A DNA stretch of 46,310 bases from Actinomyces sp. (GTDB lineage: Bacteria; Actinomycetota; Actinomycetes; Actinomycetales; Actinomycetaceae): positions 1 to 46,310 of the forward strand of contig NZ_JARKVC010000035.1 in NCBI RefSeq assembly GCF_029851875.1, given 5' to 3'. Below are positions 7,296 to 18,059 of this stretch, one piece after another (within the stretch, counting starts at the first letter, position 1; each line of letters opens with the position of its first letter). The notes below the pieces were generated by a model. It worked only from the letters and a program-made list of their open reading frames with translations, was not told the origin of the DNA and did not search any database. The position numbers and the translations under genes were made by a program.

Positions 7296-9110
7296 CTACT
7301 CGGCCGCCTCACGCTCCTCAGCCTCGACGACGGCCTCACGCGCCGCCTGGGTGGCACGCTGAGCCTGTGCCAGCTGCTCACGAGCCTCCATCTCGGCCGC
7401 CAGAGCCACCGCCACCTCAGCGCGTGCCTCCGCAGCAGTGGGCTCCTGGTCAAGCAGGTGAACCGGAGCCTGGGCGAACACCTCAGCCACGTCCAGGTCC
7501 GGGTTCTCCTCCTGGGTCTCGACCAGCTCGATGGCCTCCTCCTCGCTGGCGACCGAGGGCATGGAGCCAGGCAGCGGCTGGCGGGCGGACTCCGGCATCT
7601 GGGTGACGGCGATGAGTCCGGCAAGCGAGGTGGCAATGACCCAGAAGGCGGGAGCCAGCGCGCTGCCGGTGGCCGTCACGAGGGCCTCCATGATGAAACC
7701 GGCAGTACCACCGAACACCGCCACGGCCGCGTTGTAGGCGATCCCCATGGCGCCGTAGCGCGAGGAGGTGGGGAACAGGGCCGGCAAGGACGAGGCCTGG
7801 TTGCCCACGTACAGGGCCACCGGCAGGGCGAGCATGACCAGCCCCAGCAGCGTGGACCAGACCGCGCCGTGCGCCATGAGCACGAAGGCTGGGACAGCCA
7901 GGACCACCGCAGCCCCGGCACCGGTGAACAGGATCGCGCGGCGCCCCAGGCGGTCCGACAACCACCCGGCCACCGGCACGCAGAAGGCGAGAAGCACCAG
8001 CACCGGCAGGGTGAGGAGGTTGCCGTGGACGGCGTCGTAGTGGAGCGTCGTCGTCAGATAGGTCGGCATGTAGGAGGTCAGCGCATAGGCCACCGTGTTG
8101 GCCGCCGCGACGAGCACGAAGGCGGTCGCGAGCTCACGCCGGTAGGTCACGATGAGCGCCTTGAGGCCCTTGGGCCCCTCATCGGTGGCCCGGATGGCGG
8201 CCTCGACGTCTCCCACGGAACCGGGGTGCGCAGAGGCGTCCCCCTCCTCGGCCGAGTCGTCATCCTGCTCGTTCTGCGCCTCGACGAAGGCCGGGGTGTC
8301 CTCGATGTGCGTGCGGAAGTACAGGGCGATCAGGCCCAGCGGCAGAGCGGTCATGAAAGGCAGGCGCCACCCCCAGGAGTGCATGAGCTCCTCGCTCAGC
8401 GTCAGCTGCAGCGCCGAGACGACGGCGGCGCCGGCGGCGAAGCCCATGTAGGAGCCCCAGTCCAGCAAGGAGGCGTAGAAGCCCCGCCTCTTGTCCGGGG
8501 CGTACTCGGTGATGAAGGTGGTAGCCCCGGCGTACTCGCCTCCGGTGGAGAAGCCCTGGACCAGCTTCAAGGTGATGAGCAGGAGCGGGGCGATGACGCC
8601 GGCCGCCGCGTACGTCGGCAGCACACCGATGAGGAAGGTCGCTGCCGCCATCATGAGCAGGGTGTAGGCCAGGACCTCCTTGCGGCCCAGGCGGTCACCG
8701 AGCTGTCCGAGGATGACACCGCCCAGCGGGCGGGCGATGAAGGTCACTGCGAAGACGCCCAGGGAGAAGAGGTTCTGGACGTGGCCGTCGACCTCGGGCA
8801 GGAAGACCTTTCCGAGGATGACGGCGACGTAGCCGTAGACACCGACGTCATACCACTCCATGAGGTTGCCGACGACGGATCCGAGGACGGCCTTCTTCAG
8901 CGCCGGCTCCTCGACGACCGTGACGTCGTCGACCCTCAGGCGCCGTCGCTGACGCAGCTGGCGCAGGCGACGCCGCTCGGCGCGGATGGCGGCCTTGCGC
9001 TCGGCTGCCGCGTTCTTCTGCTGGCTCTTGGCGGTCTTCCTCCCGGCCTTGCTTCGTGCCCGGTCGGCACGGGTGTCCGTGGTGAGGGACGAGGATGTGG
9101 TCTGATCCAC
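7296..9110 (-). CDS. MHS-family MFS transporter with coiled-coil tail (ProP-like)
   Basis: A 12-helix secondary transporter of the metabolite:H+ symporter family, which carries osmolytes, proline/betaine or organic acids; the substrate cannot be read from sequence. Residues 1-70 are a Lys/Arg/Gln-rich cytosolic extension, followed by GNLMEWYDVGVYGYV, the classic first-helix signature, and GDRLGRKEVL in loop 2-3. A second GWLSDRLGRRAIL follows in the C-half. Residues about 540-604 are Ala/Glu-rich and predicted coiled coil, as in the osmosensor ProP, so osmotic regulation is plausible. The start is uncertain: I chose GTG at 9110, with GGA nearby; a TTG at 9287 would add 59 residues without family support. 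The stop lies 8 nt from the 72-bp repeat at 7217. Confidence 0.85.
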   Translation of the reverse strand: MDQTTSSSLTTDTRADRARSKAGRKTAKSQQKNAAAERKAAIRAERRRLRQLRQRRRLRVDDVTVVEEPALKKAVLGSVVGNLMEWYDVGVYGYVAVILGKVFLPEVDGHVQNLFSLGVFAVTFIARPLGGVILGQLGDRLGRKEVLAYTLLMMAAATFLIGVLPTYAAAGVIAPLLLITLKLVQGFSTGGEYAGATTFITEYAPDKRRGFYASLLDWGSYMGFAAGAAVVSALQLTLSEELMHSWGWRLPFMTALPLGLIALYFRTHIEDTPAFVEAQNEQDDDSAEEGDASAHPGSVGDVEAAIRATDEGPKGLKALIVTYRRELATAFVLVAAANTVAYALTSYMPTYLTTTLHYDAVHGNLLTLPVLVLLAFCVPVAGWLSDRLGRRAILFTGAGAAVVLAVPAFVLMAHGAVWSTLLGLVMLALPVALYVGNQASSLPALFPTSSRYGAMGIAYNAAVAVFGGTAGFIMEALVTATGSALAPAFWVIATSLAGLIAVTQMPESARQPLPGSMPSVASEEEAIELVETQEENPDLDVAEVFAQAPVHLLDQEPTAAEARAEVAVALAAEMEAREQLAQAQRATQAAREAVVEAEEREAAE

Positions 9111-9329
9111 GCTGTTTCCGATCCTGACGCGGCCCCTCGGGTCAGGGCCGCTGTGAGTCGGCGCCGCTCCTGGCGGCGCCTCGGAGGGCCCTGCGCCTCG
9201 ACCGACGATCCGGATCAGCCAGGCCTGGTGCCGGGCCGACTCGGGACCGTGGGGAGCGGGACCGTCTGACAGCGTGGCCGGGCACAACCAGAGAGGGTGC
9301 CGCAGAACCGCGACCTGTCAGACAAGACT

Positions 9330-9375
9330 CCGAATCGTCACCAATGATAACATTTTCATCACAATCCTGGTCGCC
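9330..9375 (-). promoter_or_regulatory. AT-rich segment, probable promoter of the MFS gene
   Basis: This is the only AT-rich stretch between clpC and the transporter gene. It contains the near-palindrome AATGATAACATT (9342-9353). On the minus strand TTATCAT could serve as a -10 element, but I see no convincing -35. The position upstream of the transporter is the main support. Confidence 0.35.
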
Positions 9376-9461
9376 TAGGTGAGTCACCTCATGCCCGCGT
9401 GGTCTCGCCGACGCCGTCGCTCGTCCCCGGCCGCAGCGTCACCAAGGCCTCCGAGCAGCAG

Positions 9462-9505
9462 CGGACCGGGTGGTCCGGCACCTGTGTGCCGGACCACCCG
9501 GTCCG
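9462..9505 (-). terminator. 20-bp perfect hairpin downstream of clpC
   Basis: GGACCGGGTGGTCCGGCAC at 9463-9481 pairs completely with 9486-9504, extended by one C-G pair, around a 4-nt loop. It lies about 22 nt beyond the clpC stop. The stem is very long and GC-rich, and no T-tract follows. Confidence 0.75.
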
Positions 9506-9526
9506 TCGTCAGCCGGCAGGTGCCGG

Positions 9527-12109
<2,583 letters not shown>

Positions 12110-12422
12110 CGCTGGTTCTTCTCCTCGGCACGTGCAAGTCGGTGGGGTGCGCCAGGCCGCCTCATGCCGCGGCTCCCGTCTGGGCGCCGACGGCGTCGAG
12201 GTCCTGACGCTGGCACGTGCTGGTAAGGCTAACGGTGCAGCCCGCCGCCCCATGCCCCTGTTCGCAGTGGGCGTGAGCAAGATTGAGCGAGACCGGCTCA
12301 GCTATCTATCCGGCGGGCGTTCCCAGACGAAAGCGCGCGCAGGCGCGGTGGGACTGGCAGGAGCGGAGCGGGGAACGAGCGACGCGGACGGTAGCCAAGC
12401 GCGTCCTCCCCAGCCTGCCCTC
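12110..12422. other. Intergenic region upstream of clpC
   Basis: Holds the clpC promoter and, at its right end, the 3' end of dtd. The only regulatory signal I recognise is the inverted repeat at 12283-12301. On the minus strand TAGATA within 12302-12310 could be a -10. Most of the rest has no visible structure or coding character. Confidence 0.4.
12283..12301 (-). promoter_or_regulatory. HAIR-like inverted repeat upstream of clpC
   Basis: TTGAGC, 7 nt, GCTCAG. The geometry matches the HspR-binding HAIR element (CTTGAGT, 7 nt, ACTCAAG), with one change in each inner position and one outer mismatch. It overlaps the likely start of transcription of clpC. HspR control is an inference; chance occurrence is possible. 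Confidence 0.35.
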
Positions 12423-12875
12423 TCACGCCTCCACGAGAATCGTGACGGGGCCGTCAGCCTCCATGTCGATCATCATGTGCTCGCCGAAGGCACCGGTGGC
12501 GACCTCCAGGCCGCGAGCGCGCAGGTCCGCCACGACAGCGTCCACCAGGGGCTCGGCCACCTCGCCCGGCGCCGCCTGGCTCCAGGACGGACGCCGCCCC
12601 TGACGCACGTCCGCGTACAGGGTGAACTGGGAGACCACGAGGACCGGCGCTCCCAGGTCCGTCACCGAGACCTCGCCGCCCCGCCGACCCTCGCCCGCCA
12701 CGCCGTCGAACAGACGCAGCTCGGCGATCTTGCGGGCCACCGTCGCCACCTGCTCCGGGCCGTCGTCATGCGTGGCCCCGACAAGCACCATGAGCCCGGG
12801 CCGGGTGATCTCCCCGACGACCTCACCGTCTACCCGCACCGCCGCGCGGCTGACCCGCTGAAGAACCGCCCTCAT
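12423..12875 (-). CDS. dtd: D-aminoacyl-tRNA deacylase
   Basis: Hydrolyses D-amino acids wrongly attached to tRNA, and also glycine from tRNA-Ala in the family. At 150 residues it is full length. It starts with MRAVLQRVSRAAVRVDGE and shows the catalytic-site segment SQFTLYADVRQGRRPSW and the C-terminal DGPVTI, the Gly-cisPro chirality filter. ATG at 12875 is preceded by GGAGG and shares one base with the TGA of the DUF2516 gene, so it is translated as the last gene of a four-gene operon with ygfZ. Confidence 0.95.
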   Translation of the reverse strand: MRAVLQRVSRAAVRVDGEVVGEITRPGLMVLVGATHDDGPEQVATVARKIAELRLFDGVAGEGRRGGEVSVTDLGAPVLVVSQFTLYADVRQGRRPSWSQAAPGEVAEPLVDAVVADLRARGLEVATGAFGEHMMIDMEADGPVTILVEA

Positions 12876-13246
12876 CAGCGCCTCCAGCCGTTACGCCCCT
12901 GGTCGCCTCGGCCGTCAGGACGCCGGATCTGGGAGCGAACCCGCACCGGCTTGTAGACGCTGAGAGCCGGGCGCACGTCCGTGAGGTAGACGGCGTTGGC
13001 CACGAGACCGAGCAGCCCCAGCATCGAGGTCGAGCCCATGAGGGCGACGACGGCCAGGCCCGCCGCGTTGACGCCGATCCAGAAGCCCTTGGTGCGCTTG
13101 CCCGCCGCCACGAAGTGCTCGGGGCGCTGCATGAGGGTGTCCACCAGCGCCCACAGCCCCAGCGCCAGCCCGGTGAGCTGGAACAACCGCCAGGCCACCA
13201 CCACGGCGTAACGGGTGTACTGGGCCACAAGAAAGAGAACGCTCAC
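12875..13246 (-). CDS. DUF2516 family membrane protein
   Basis: A 123-residue protein with about three hydrophobic segments (residues 4-30, 52-75 and 78-92) and a basic, Arg-rich C-terminus. It matches the actinobacterial DUF2516 family by its opening (a hydrophobic helix, then LGLWALVDTLMQRPEHF) and its KTKGFW-like stretch. The function is unknown. Start is GTG at 13246, 9 nt after the ygfZ stop, with a weak GAAGAC site; its stop overlaps the dtd start. The neighbourhood suggests co-expression with ygfZ and dtd but does not reveal a role. Confidence 0.8.
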   Translation of the reverse strand: MSVLFLVAQYTRYAVVVAWRLFQLTGLALGLWALVDTLMQRPEHFVAAGKRTKGFWIGVNAAGLAVVALMGSTSMLGLLGLVANAVYLTDVRPALSVYKPVRVRSQIRRPDGRGDQGRNGWRR

Positions 13247-13255
13247 GTCTTCAGC

Positions 13256-14518
13256 CTATCGATCCGATCCCGGCCGGCGCAGCAGCGACGTGCGCAGCCC
13301 GGCTCCCGGGCGCTCAGCAGGACTGGCCTGCGCCTTGCCCTGTGGGGAGACCAGCAGCTCCTGCACGGCGTCAACACGGCCGACGACGACGCGGCCACCG
13401 CTGTGCTCCCCCGCGTGCGCGAGAGGGATCTCAGCCTCCTGGCTGCTCTGCGTCACCGGCTGCGAGACCTCAACGCTCAGCACCGCGTCCGCAGGTACAG
13501 CCCGGCGCACCAGCGCCAGGGCCATCGGCCCGTAGTCGTGGTGACGCACGACGCTGGTGACCGCCCCGACCGCACGCTCTCCCATCAGTACCCGGCCGCC
13601 TGGTCCGGGCAGCTCACCGCAGAGCCCGTCGAGCTGGAGAATGGTCAGCCTGCGCGGCGGACGCCCGAGGTTGAGCGTGCGCGCGATCGTCTCCTGGCCG
13701 GGGAAGCAGCCCTTCGTCAGGTGTACGGCTGTCCGCAGCCAGTCCAGCTCGTGCGGGATGGCACGTGCGTCCACCTCACGAGCCCACCGCGGGCGTCCCG
13801 CCTCCACACGCAGCGCCTCCCAGGCCAGCGTACCGACTGGCCGCAAACCCTGATCGGCCAGGCCCGCTACCAGCGCGCGCACCTGGTCCGCCACCAGGAT
13901 CACGTAGCCGGCCTTGTAGCGCTCACCGGGGTGACGGTAGGGCTGAGCCTCGCTGCCCAGGCCGACGTCGTAGCTTGTACCGCCGGGGAGCACGCCGGGC
14001 CAAGGGTCACGCCAGGTGGCCATCCCAGCCTCCGCCTGCTCGGCTGAGGTCTCCAGCGCCGCCAGACCACTTCCGTGCGCGCCGAGCACCGCCAGGTCCT
14101 CACGCTCGCGCACCTCTACGCGCAGCATGAAGCGCATCGAGTCCAGGAAGGCCGCGAGCGCCGGACCGTCACCGGCCTCGGTGACCAGGAAGAGCGTCTC
14201 GCCGTCATCCACCGCAGCCAGGGCGTGGGTAATGTGCCCCTGAGCATCCAGGAGCAGTGCCTCGGTCCCGCCGTCACCGGGAACGAGCTCGGTGAGGACC
14301 TGGCTGGACAGGGTGGTCAGCCAGGTCAGCCGGTCCGGCCCGCTGACCGCGACGACGTCCCTGCCCAGCGCCACCACGGCCCGCCCCTCAGCCAGGAGCG
14401 CCTGCTCGCGCAGGGGGTTGCCGAAGTGGGCAGGAACCATGCGGTCCGGCTCCCGGGCGGAGTCAGGGGAGTCGACACCGACGGCCCCGTCCAGGTCCAG
14501 CAGCGGCGAGCGACGCAT
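13256..14518 (-). CDS. ygfZ: YgfZ/GcvT-domain folate-binding protein
   Basis: A tetrahydrofolate-dependent helper in assembly or repair of Fe-S clusters, related to the T-protein of glycine cleavage but not an aminomethyltransferase. The 420-residue protein carries the diagnostic KGCFPGQE motif near residue 267, with the reactive Cys in it. The N-terminal 30 residues and the final 40 look disordered. ATG at 14518 shares one base with the TGA of the preceding gene (TGATG), a sign of coupled translation. Fe-S enzymes encoded in this window (DmsA, DmsB, the ferredoxin-like protein) could be clients, but that is inference. Confidence 0.92.
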   Translation of the reverse strand: MRRSPLLDLDGAVGVDSPDSAREPDRMVPAHFGNPLREQALLAEGRAVVALGRDVVAVSGPDRLTWLTTLSSQVLTELVPGDGGTEALLLDAQGHITHALAAVDDGETLFLVTEAGDGPALAAFLDSMRFMLRVEVREREDLAVLGAHGSGLAALETSAEQAEAGMATWRDPWPGVLPGGTSYDVGLGSEAQPYRHPGERYKAGYVILVADQVRALVAGLADQGLRPVGTLAWEALRVEAGRPRWAREVDARAIPHELDWLRTAVHLTKGCFPGQETIARTLNLGRPPRRLTILQLDGLCGELPGPGGRVLMGERAVGAVTSVVRHHDYGPMALALVRRAVPADAVLSVEVSQPVTQSSQEAEIPLAHAGEHSGGRVVVGRVDAVQELLVSPQGKAQASPAERPGAGLRTSLLRRPGSDR

Positions 14519-15210
14519 CAGCGGCTCTCGGTGCCAGGAACAGCAGCCGGTGCGGACGGGGCCGCCGCGGCGTCCTCGGCCCGCACCACACCGTCCTGGG
14601 AGGGCTCATCCGGCGCGCCCACCCGTCCCAGACGCCCTGAGGCGTAGGAGGCCATCTCCTGGCGACCGAAGGCGGCCATGTCCTGGGTCCACATGAGGTC
14701 CCCTCCCACGAGCCCGAACATGCGGGCCATCTGGGTGACCTCAGCAGCAGTGCGGGTGCGGCCCACCGCCTGGGTCCCCACCTGGGCGCGAGGACCCTGG
14801 ATCCATCCCTCCCAGACGCCCACGTGCCCAGCCGGGTCCGTGGAGACGAGCTCAAGGCGGGTGACCGGGGTCCTGGTGTCGACGTCGTCGGCGTCAGGCT
14901 GCTCCTGGCCGACGGGACGCCAGTACGTGGTCTCCGTGGACCAGACCTGGGCCGCAGTGATCTTCTCCGCGCCCTCCAGCCCCGGGGTCTCGAAGTCAAG
15001 GTCCTGGGAGCGCGTGGCGTCCAGCGTCCAGATGGTGGTGGTCTGACGCAGGTAGGGGCCGCCGTCGTGGTCGAAGGTCATCTCCTGGTACACCGCCTGC
15101 TCCGGCACGGTCTGCCCGTAGGTCAGGATGCCGTAGCCGCGCCAGGTGCCCACGAGCCAGGCCAGGGGGTAGAGCTCGGGAGCCAGGTCCTCAGGAAAGG
15201 TAAACGCCAT
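14518..15210 (-). CDS. Nitrobindin-like FABP family protein (DUF1794)
   Basis: A 230-residue protein of the 10-stranded beta-barrel nitrobindin/FABP family, whose members bind ferric haem and react with nitric oxide or peroxynitrite. Visible marks: PLAWLVGTWRGYG (the GxWxGxG signature near residue 22), GGPYLRQTTTIW, and the late MWTQDMAAFGRQEM helix region. At the position where family members have the axial haem His before the last conserved Leu, I read Tyr in ASYASGRLGR, so haem binding may be altered or lost; this rests on a by-eye alignment. The last 50 residues are an Ala/Pro-rich extension. ATG at 15210 has only a poor ribosome site. First gene of the ygfZ-DUF2516-dtd operon. Confidence 0.82.
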   Translation of the reverse strand: MAFTFPEDLAPELYPLAWLVGTWRGYGILTYGQTVPEQAVYQEMTFDHDGGPYLRQTTTIWTLDATRSQDLDFETPGLEGAEKITAAQVWSTETTYWRPVGQEQPDADDVDTRTPVTRLELVSTDPAGHVGVWEGWIQGPRAQVGTQAVGRTRTAAEVTQMARMFGLVGGDLMWTQDMAAFGRQEMASYASGRLGRVGAPDEPSQDGVVRAEDAAAAPSAPAAVPGTESR

Positions 15211-15266
15211 AGCCGCAGGGTACGTGGCCCCTGGGAGAAAAACACCGCGCTTCGCTCCTGGCAGGT

Positions 15267-16343
15267 TCAGGCGGCCAGGCGCGCCAGGGCCACCAGCACC
15301 GTCGCCGCCACGCCTCCCAGCAGCGCCGCGGCAGGAAGCGTGACGAGCCAGGCCGTCGCGATGCGCCCTACGGTCCCCCAGCCCACCCGTCGCCGTCCAC
15401 GCACCAGCGCCGCCCCGGTGATCGAGGAGGCCACCGTGTAGGTGGTGGACACCGGCGCTCCAGACGTCAGCGCCGTCGTGTAGAGGACGACGGCGGACAC
15501 GCACTGGGCCGCGAAGCCCTGGGCCGGGTCGACCTCAGCGATCCCGGAGCCAAGGGTGCGGATGATGCGCAGGCCTCCCGCCGCTGTCCCCGCGGCCAGC
15601 GCCAAGGCAGCCGTGAGGCGGACCCACAGGGGAACCGTCCCGGCCTCCAGGCCTGCCAGGTCCTGCGCCGCACCGCTGTGTCCCAGGACCCCACCGGCTG
15701 CCAGGGCCAGGACCATGACGCCCATCGTCTTCTGGGCGTCCTGCAGACCGTGCCCCAGCGCCGTGGCCGCGGCCGCGACGGTCTCCAGCAGACGGAGCTG
15801 GCGCGTGGTGCGCCCGTAGGGACGCGGGGCCGCCAACCAGTGGATGAGGCGCGTCAGCCCCCAGGCGCCCAGGACCCCGATGAGCGGGGAGAGGAGCATG
15901 GGCACGAGCACCAGGCCAGCCAGCAGCTCCCAGTGGACCGTGATCCCTCCGGCCGCTCCCGCACCCGCCAGGGCACCGATCAGGGCGTGCGAGGAGGAGG
16001 ACGGCAGCCCTACCCACCAGGTCGTCAGGTTCCAGGCCACCGCCCCCGTCAGCGCGCCCCCGACGACGGCGAGCCCCACCGGGCCGGCGCCCGCCCCCGA
16101 GGCGGCCACGACGTCGTCGCCGCAGAGCACCTCCGAGCCGATGGTCACGGCGACCCGTGTCCCCAGCAGAGCGCCGAGCAGGTTGAGCACCGCGGCCATG
16201 GCCAGCGCGCGCCGCGTGGTCACGGCCCGGGTCATCACCGTGGTGGACACCGAGTTCGCGGCATCGTGGAAGCCGTTGGTGAAGGCGAAGCCCAGGGCCA
16301 GGGCCAGCACGAGCCCAAGGAGCACCGCTGTCAGCGCCGTCAC
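15267..16343 (-). CDS. pit: PiT-family inorganic phosphate transporter
   Basis: A membrane symporter for low-affinity uptake of phosphate, usually as a metal-phosphate complex. The 358-residue protein has about ten hydrophobic segments and both family signatures: GFHDAANSVSTTV near residue 24 and the repeat LGHGLQDAQKTMGVM near residue 203. GLPSSSSHALIG near 112 and APVSTTYTV near 308 are the matching half-repeat motifs. Start is GTG at 16343, 5 nt after the stop of the DUF47 gene, so the two form an operon; the DUF47-Pit pair is a common arrangement. Confidence 0.95.
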   Translation of the reverse strand: MTALTAVLLGLVLALALGFAFTNGFHDAANSVSTTVMTRAVTTRRALAMAAVLNLLGALLGTRVAVTIGSEVLCGDDVVAASGAGAGPVGLAVVGGALTGAVAWNLTTWWVGLPSSSSHALIGALAGAGAAGGITVHWELLAGLVLVPMLLSPLIGVLGAWGLTRLIHWLAAPRPYGRTTRQLRLLETVAAAATALGHGLQDAQKTMGVMVLALAAGGVLGHSGAAQDLAGLEAGTVPLWVRLTAALALAAGTAAGGLRIIRTLGSGIAEVDPAQGFAAQCVSAVVLYTTALTSGAPVSTTYTVASSITGAALVRGRRRVGWGTVGRIATAWLVTLPAAALLGGVAATVLVALARLAA

Positions 16344-16348
16344 GGGGC

Positions 16349-16975
16349 TCAGCCCTCGCGCATGGCCAGCAGCTCAACGCCGTCGGCCAGGGCCTCGAAG
16401 GCGTCAGCGGCCTCCTCCAGGCGCTCGACGACCTCCTTGACCTTGACCAGGCGGATGGCGTCGCGCTCGGTGGCGAACAGCTCGGCGATCGTCGCGCGAT
16501 AGAGGGTGTCCGCAGCGTTCTCCAGGGAGTTGACCTGCACCCAGTACTCGCGCAACGAGGAGGCCGCACGCAGGCGCGGCACGGCACCAGCCGTCAGCTC
16601 AGCGGCCCGTCGCAGGATCTCGACCTGCTCGGTACAGGCCTGTGGGAGGGCACCGGCCTGGTAGAGGACGACGGCGTCACCCGCCTGGTCCACGGCGTCC
16701 AGGCAGTCGTCCAGCAGCCCGGCGATGCGACGCAGGTCGTCGCGGTCGATGGCGGTGACGAAGGTGTCCGAGAGCAGGTGCAGGAAGCGGTGGTGGATCT
16801 CGTCCGCCTCGTGCTCGACGTCGTGGAGCTCCTCGCGCAGCTGGGCGCGTGAGGCGAAGTCAGCGGTGACGATCTGTCCTACGAGGTCGCAACCGGCGAC
16901 CAGGCGGTCAGCCAGGGCGCTGAGCCCGGCCAGGAGGTCGGCATTGTTGTCGCGCGGACGCAGACGCAGACGCAC
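16349..16975 (-). CDS. DUF47 (PhoU-like) Pit accessory protein
   Basis: A 208-residue all-helical cytoplasmic protein related to PhoU, thought to modulate Pit activity. The opening RLRLRPRDNN is typical of DUF47, and acidic helices such as LREELHDVEHEADEIHHRFL (about residues 42-61) carry the metal-binding EHEAD pattern. GTG at 16975 has an ideal AAGGAG 5 nt upstream and begins at the family start, so longer upstream frames are discarded. Upstream on the minus strand a single GTTTACC half-site (17037-17043) hints at phosphate control, but there is no second half-site at 11 bp. Confidence 0.92.
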   Translation of the reverse strand: MRLRLRPRDNNADLLAGLSALADRLVAGCDLVGQIVTADFASRAQLREELHDVEHEADEIHHRFLHLLSDTFVTAIDRDDLRRIAGLLDDCLDAVDQAGDAVVLYQAGALPQACTEQVEILRRAAELTAGAVPRLRAASSLREYWVQVNSLENAADTLYRATIAELFATERDAIRLVKVKEVVERLEEAADAFEALADGVELLAMREG

Positions 16976-17304
16976 CAGCTCTCCTTCGGTCAACGGTCGC
17001 GGGAACCCGCGGCGAGGCGACAGACTAGCCCATGAAGGTAAACAGACCGGCCTGCCCGGACCAGGAACGGCAGGAGACATCGTGGGGGGGGGGAGCCAGC
17101 GCCCGCCCCGTCACGCACGGAAGACATCGACGTCATCACACCGCCGTTGAAGGACAGGGCTGGTGCAGGAGAACCTCGCTGTCCTCCTGCGGCACCGCCA
17201 GACAGATGAGGACGTCGGGCCGCAGAGCGCCAGTCGGCGCGAGTGCCGCTCGCGGCGGCTTGAGTTGGAGCCCGGGGCTCACGCGGCCCGACGCCGCAGC
17301 CAGT

Positions 17305-17976
17305 CTAGTCGACCGGCACGTCCAGCCGGTACCCCACGTTGCGTACCGTCCCGATGAGGTGGTCGTGCTCGGTGCCGAACTTGGCGCGCAGGCGTCGCAC
17401 GTGGACGTCCACCGTCCGCGAGCCGCCGATGTAGTCCTTGCCCCAGACCTCGTCGAGCAGGGTCTCGCGAGTGAGCACCCGCCCGTGGTTGGCCGCCAGG
17501 TACTTCAGCAGCTCGAACTCCTTGTAGGTCAGGTCGATGATCTGGCCACGCAGGCGAGCGGTGTAGGCGTTGACGTCGATGACGAGGTCGCCGACCTCGA
17601 TACGGTCACCGCTGTCCTCGGCGCGCGGTGCCGGCTCACGCGTGTGCAGCAGCCGCAGCCGCGCCGAGAGCTCCGCCGGAGCCGCACCGGTGAGGACAAA
17701 GTCGGTCGCTCCCCAGTCCGCCTGCACCACGGCGGCACCGCCGTCCTTGAGGACCAGGAGGATCGGGGGGCAGTCCATGGGCCCTGACAGCAGCTGGCAC
17801 AGAGCCCGGGCACGCGTGAGGTCCCCCGTGGCATCGACGAGGACGACGTCGGCCTCCTCCACCGCGACGTAGGAGGCCGGGGCCGGGGGCAGGCAGACGA
17901 CCTCAGAGTCCAGGAAGGAGGCGGAGGGGAGCACCTGGGCAGCATGCTCGTGGCGGGTGAGCATGATGATGCGCAT
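17305..17976 (-). CDS. glnR: GlnR-like orphan OmpR-family response regulator
   Basis: A 223-residue transcription factor with an atypical receiver domain (residues 1-115) and a winged-helix DNA-binding domain (about 130-220: LTYKEFELLKYLAANHGRV, then SRTVDVHVRRLRAKFG and IGTVRNVGYRL). The receiver resembles Streptomyces GlnR in the stretch LVDATGDLTRARALCQLLSG and in VVQADWGATDFVL. The acceptor-site Asp region is kept, but the acidic pocket and the Lys look incomplete, as in GlnR, which works without a partner kinase. GlnR controls nitrogen assimilation and cross-talks with phosphate control in actinobacteria. ATG at 17976 has AGGAGG 7 nt upstream. No histidine kinase gene is adjacent. Confidence 0.85.
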   Translation of the reverse strand: MRIIMLTRHEHAAQVLPSASFLDSEVVCLPPAPASYVAVEEADVVLVDATGDLTRARALCQLLSGPMDCPPILLVLKDGGAAVVQADWGATDFVLTGAAPAELSARLRLLHTREPAPRAEDSGDRIEVGDLVIDVNAYTARLRGQIIDLTYKEFELLKYLAANHGRVLTRETLLDEVWGKDYIGGSRTVDVHVRRLRAKFGTEHDHLIGTVRNVGYRLDVPVD

Positions 17977-18059
17977 CGACGACCTCCTCCCCGCGCCCCG
18001 GCGGGCTCGTCCTGTGTCGCCCTCCAGTGTCCCACACCAGGCGTTTCAGGTATGCGACG

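Noticed and set aside
17084..17093. Run of ten G upstream of the DUF47-pit operon
   Set aside because: Could be a slippage site, but it lies in non-coding sequence away from a promoter, and homopolymer length is error-prone in sequencing.
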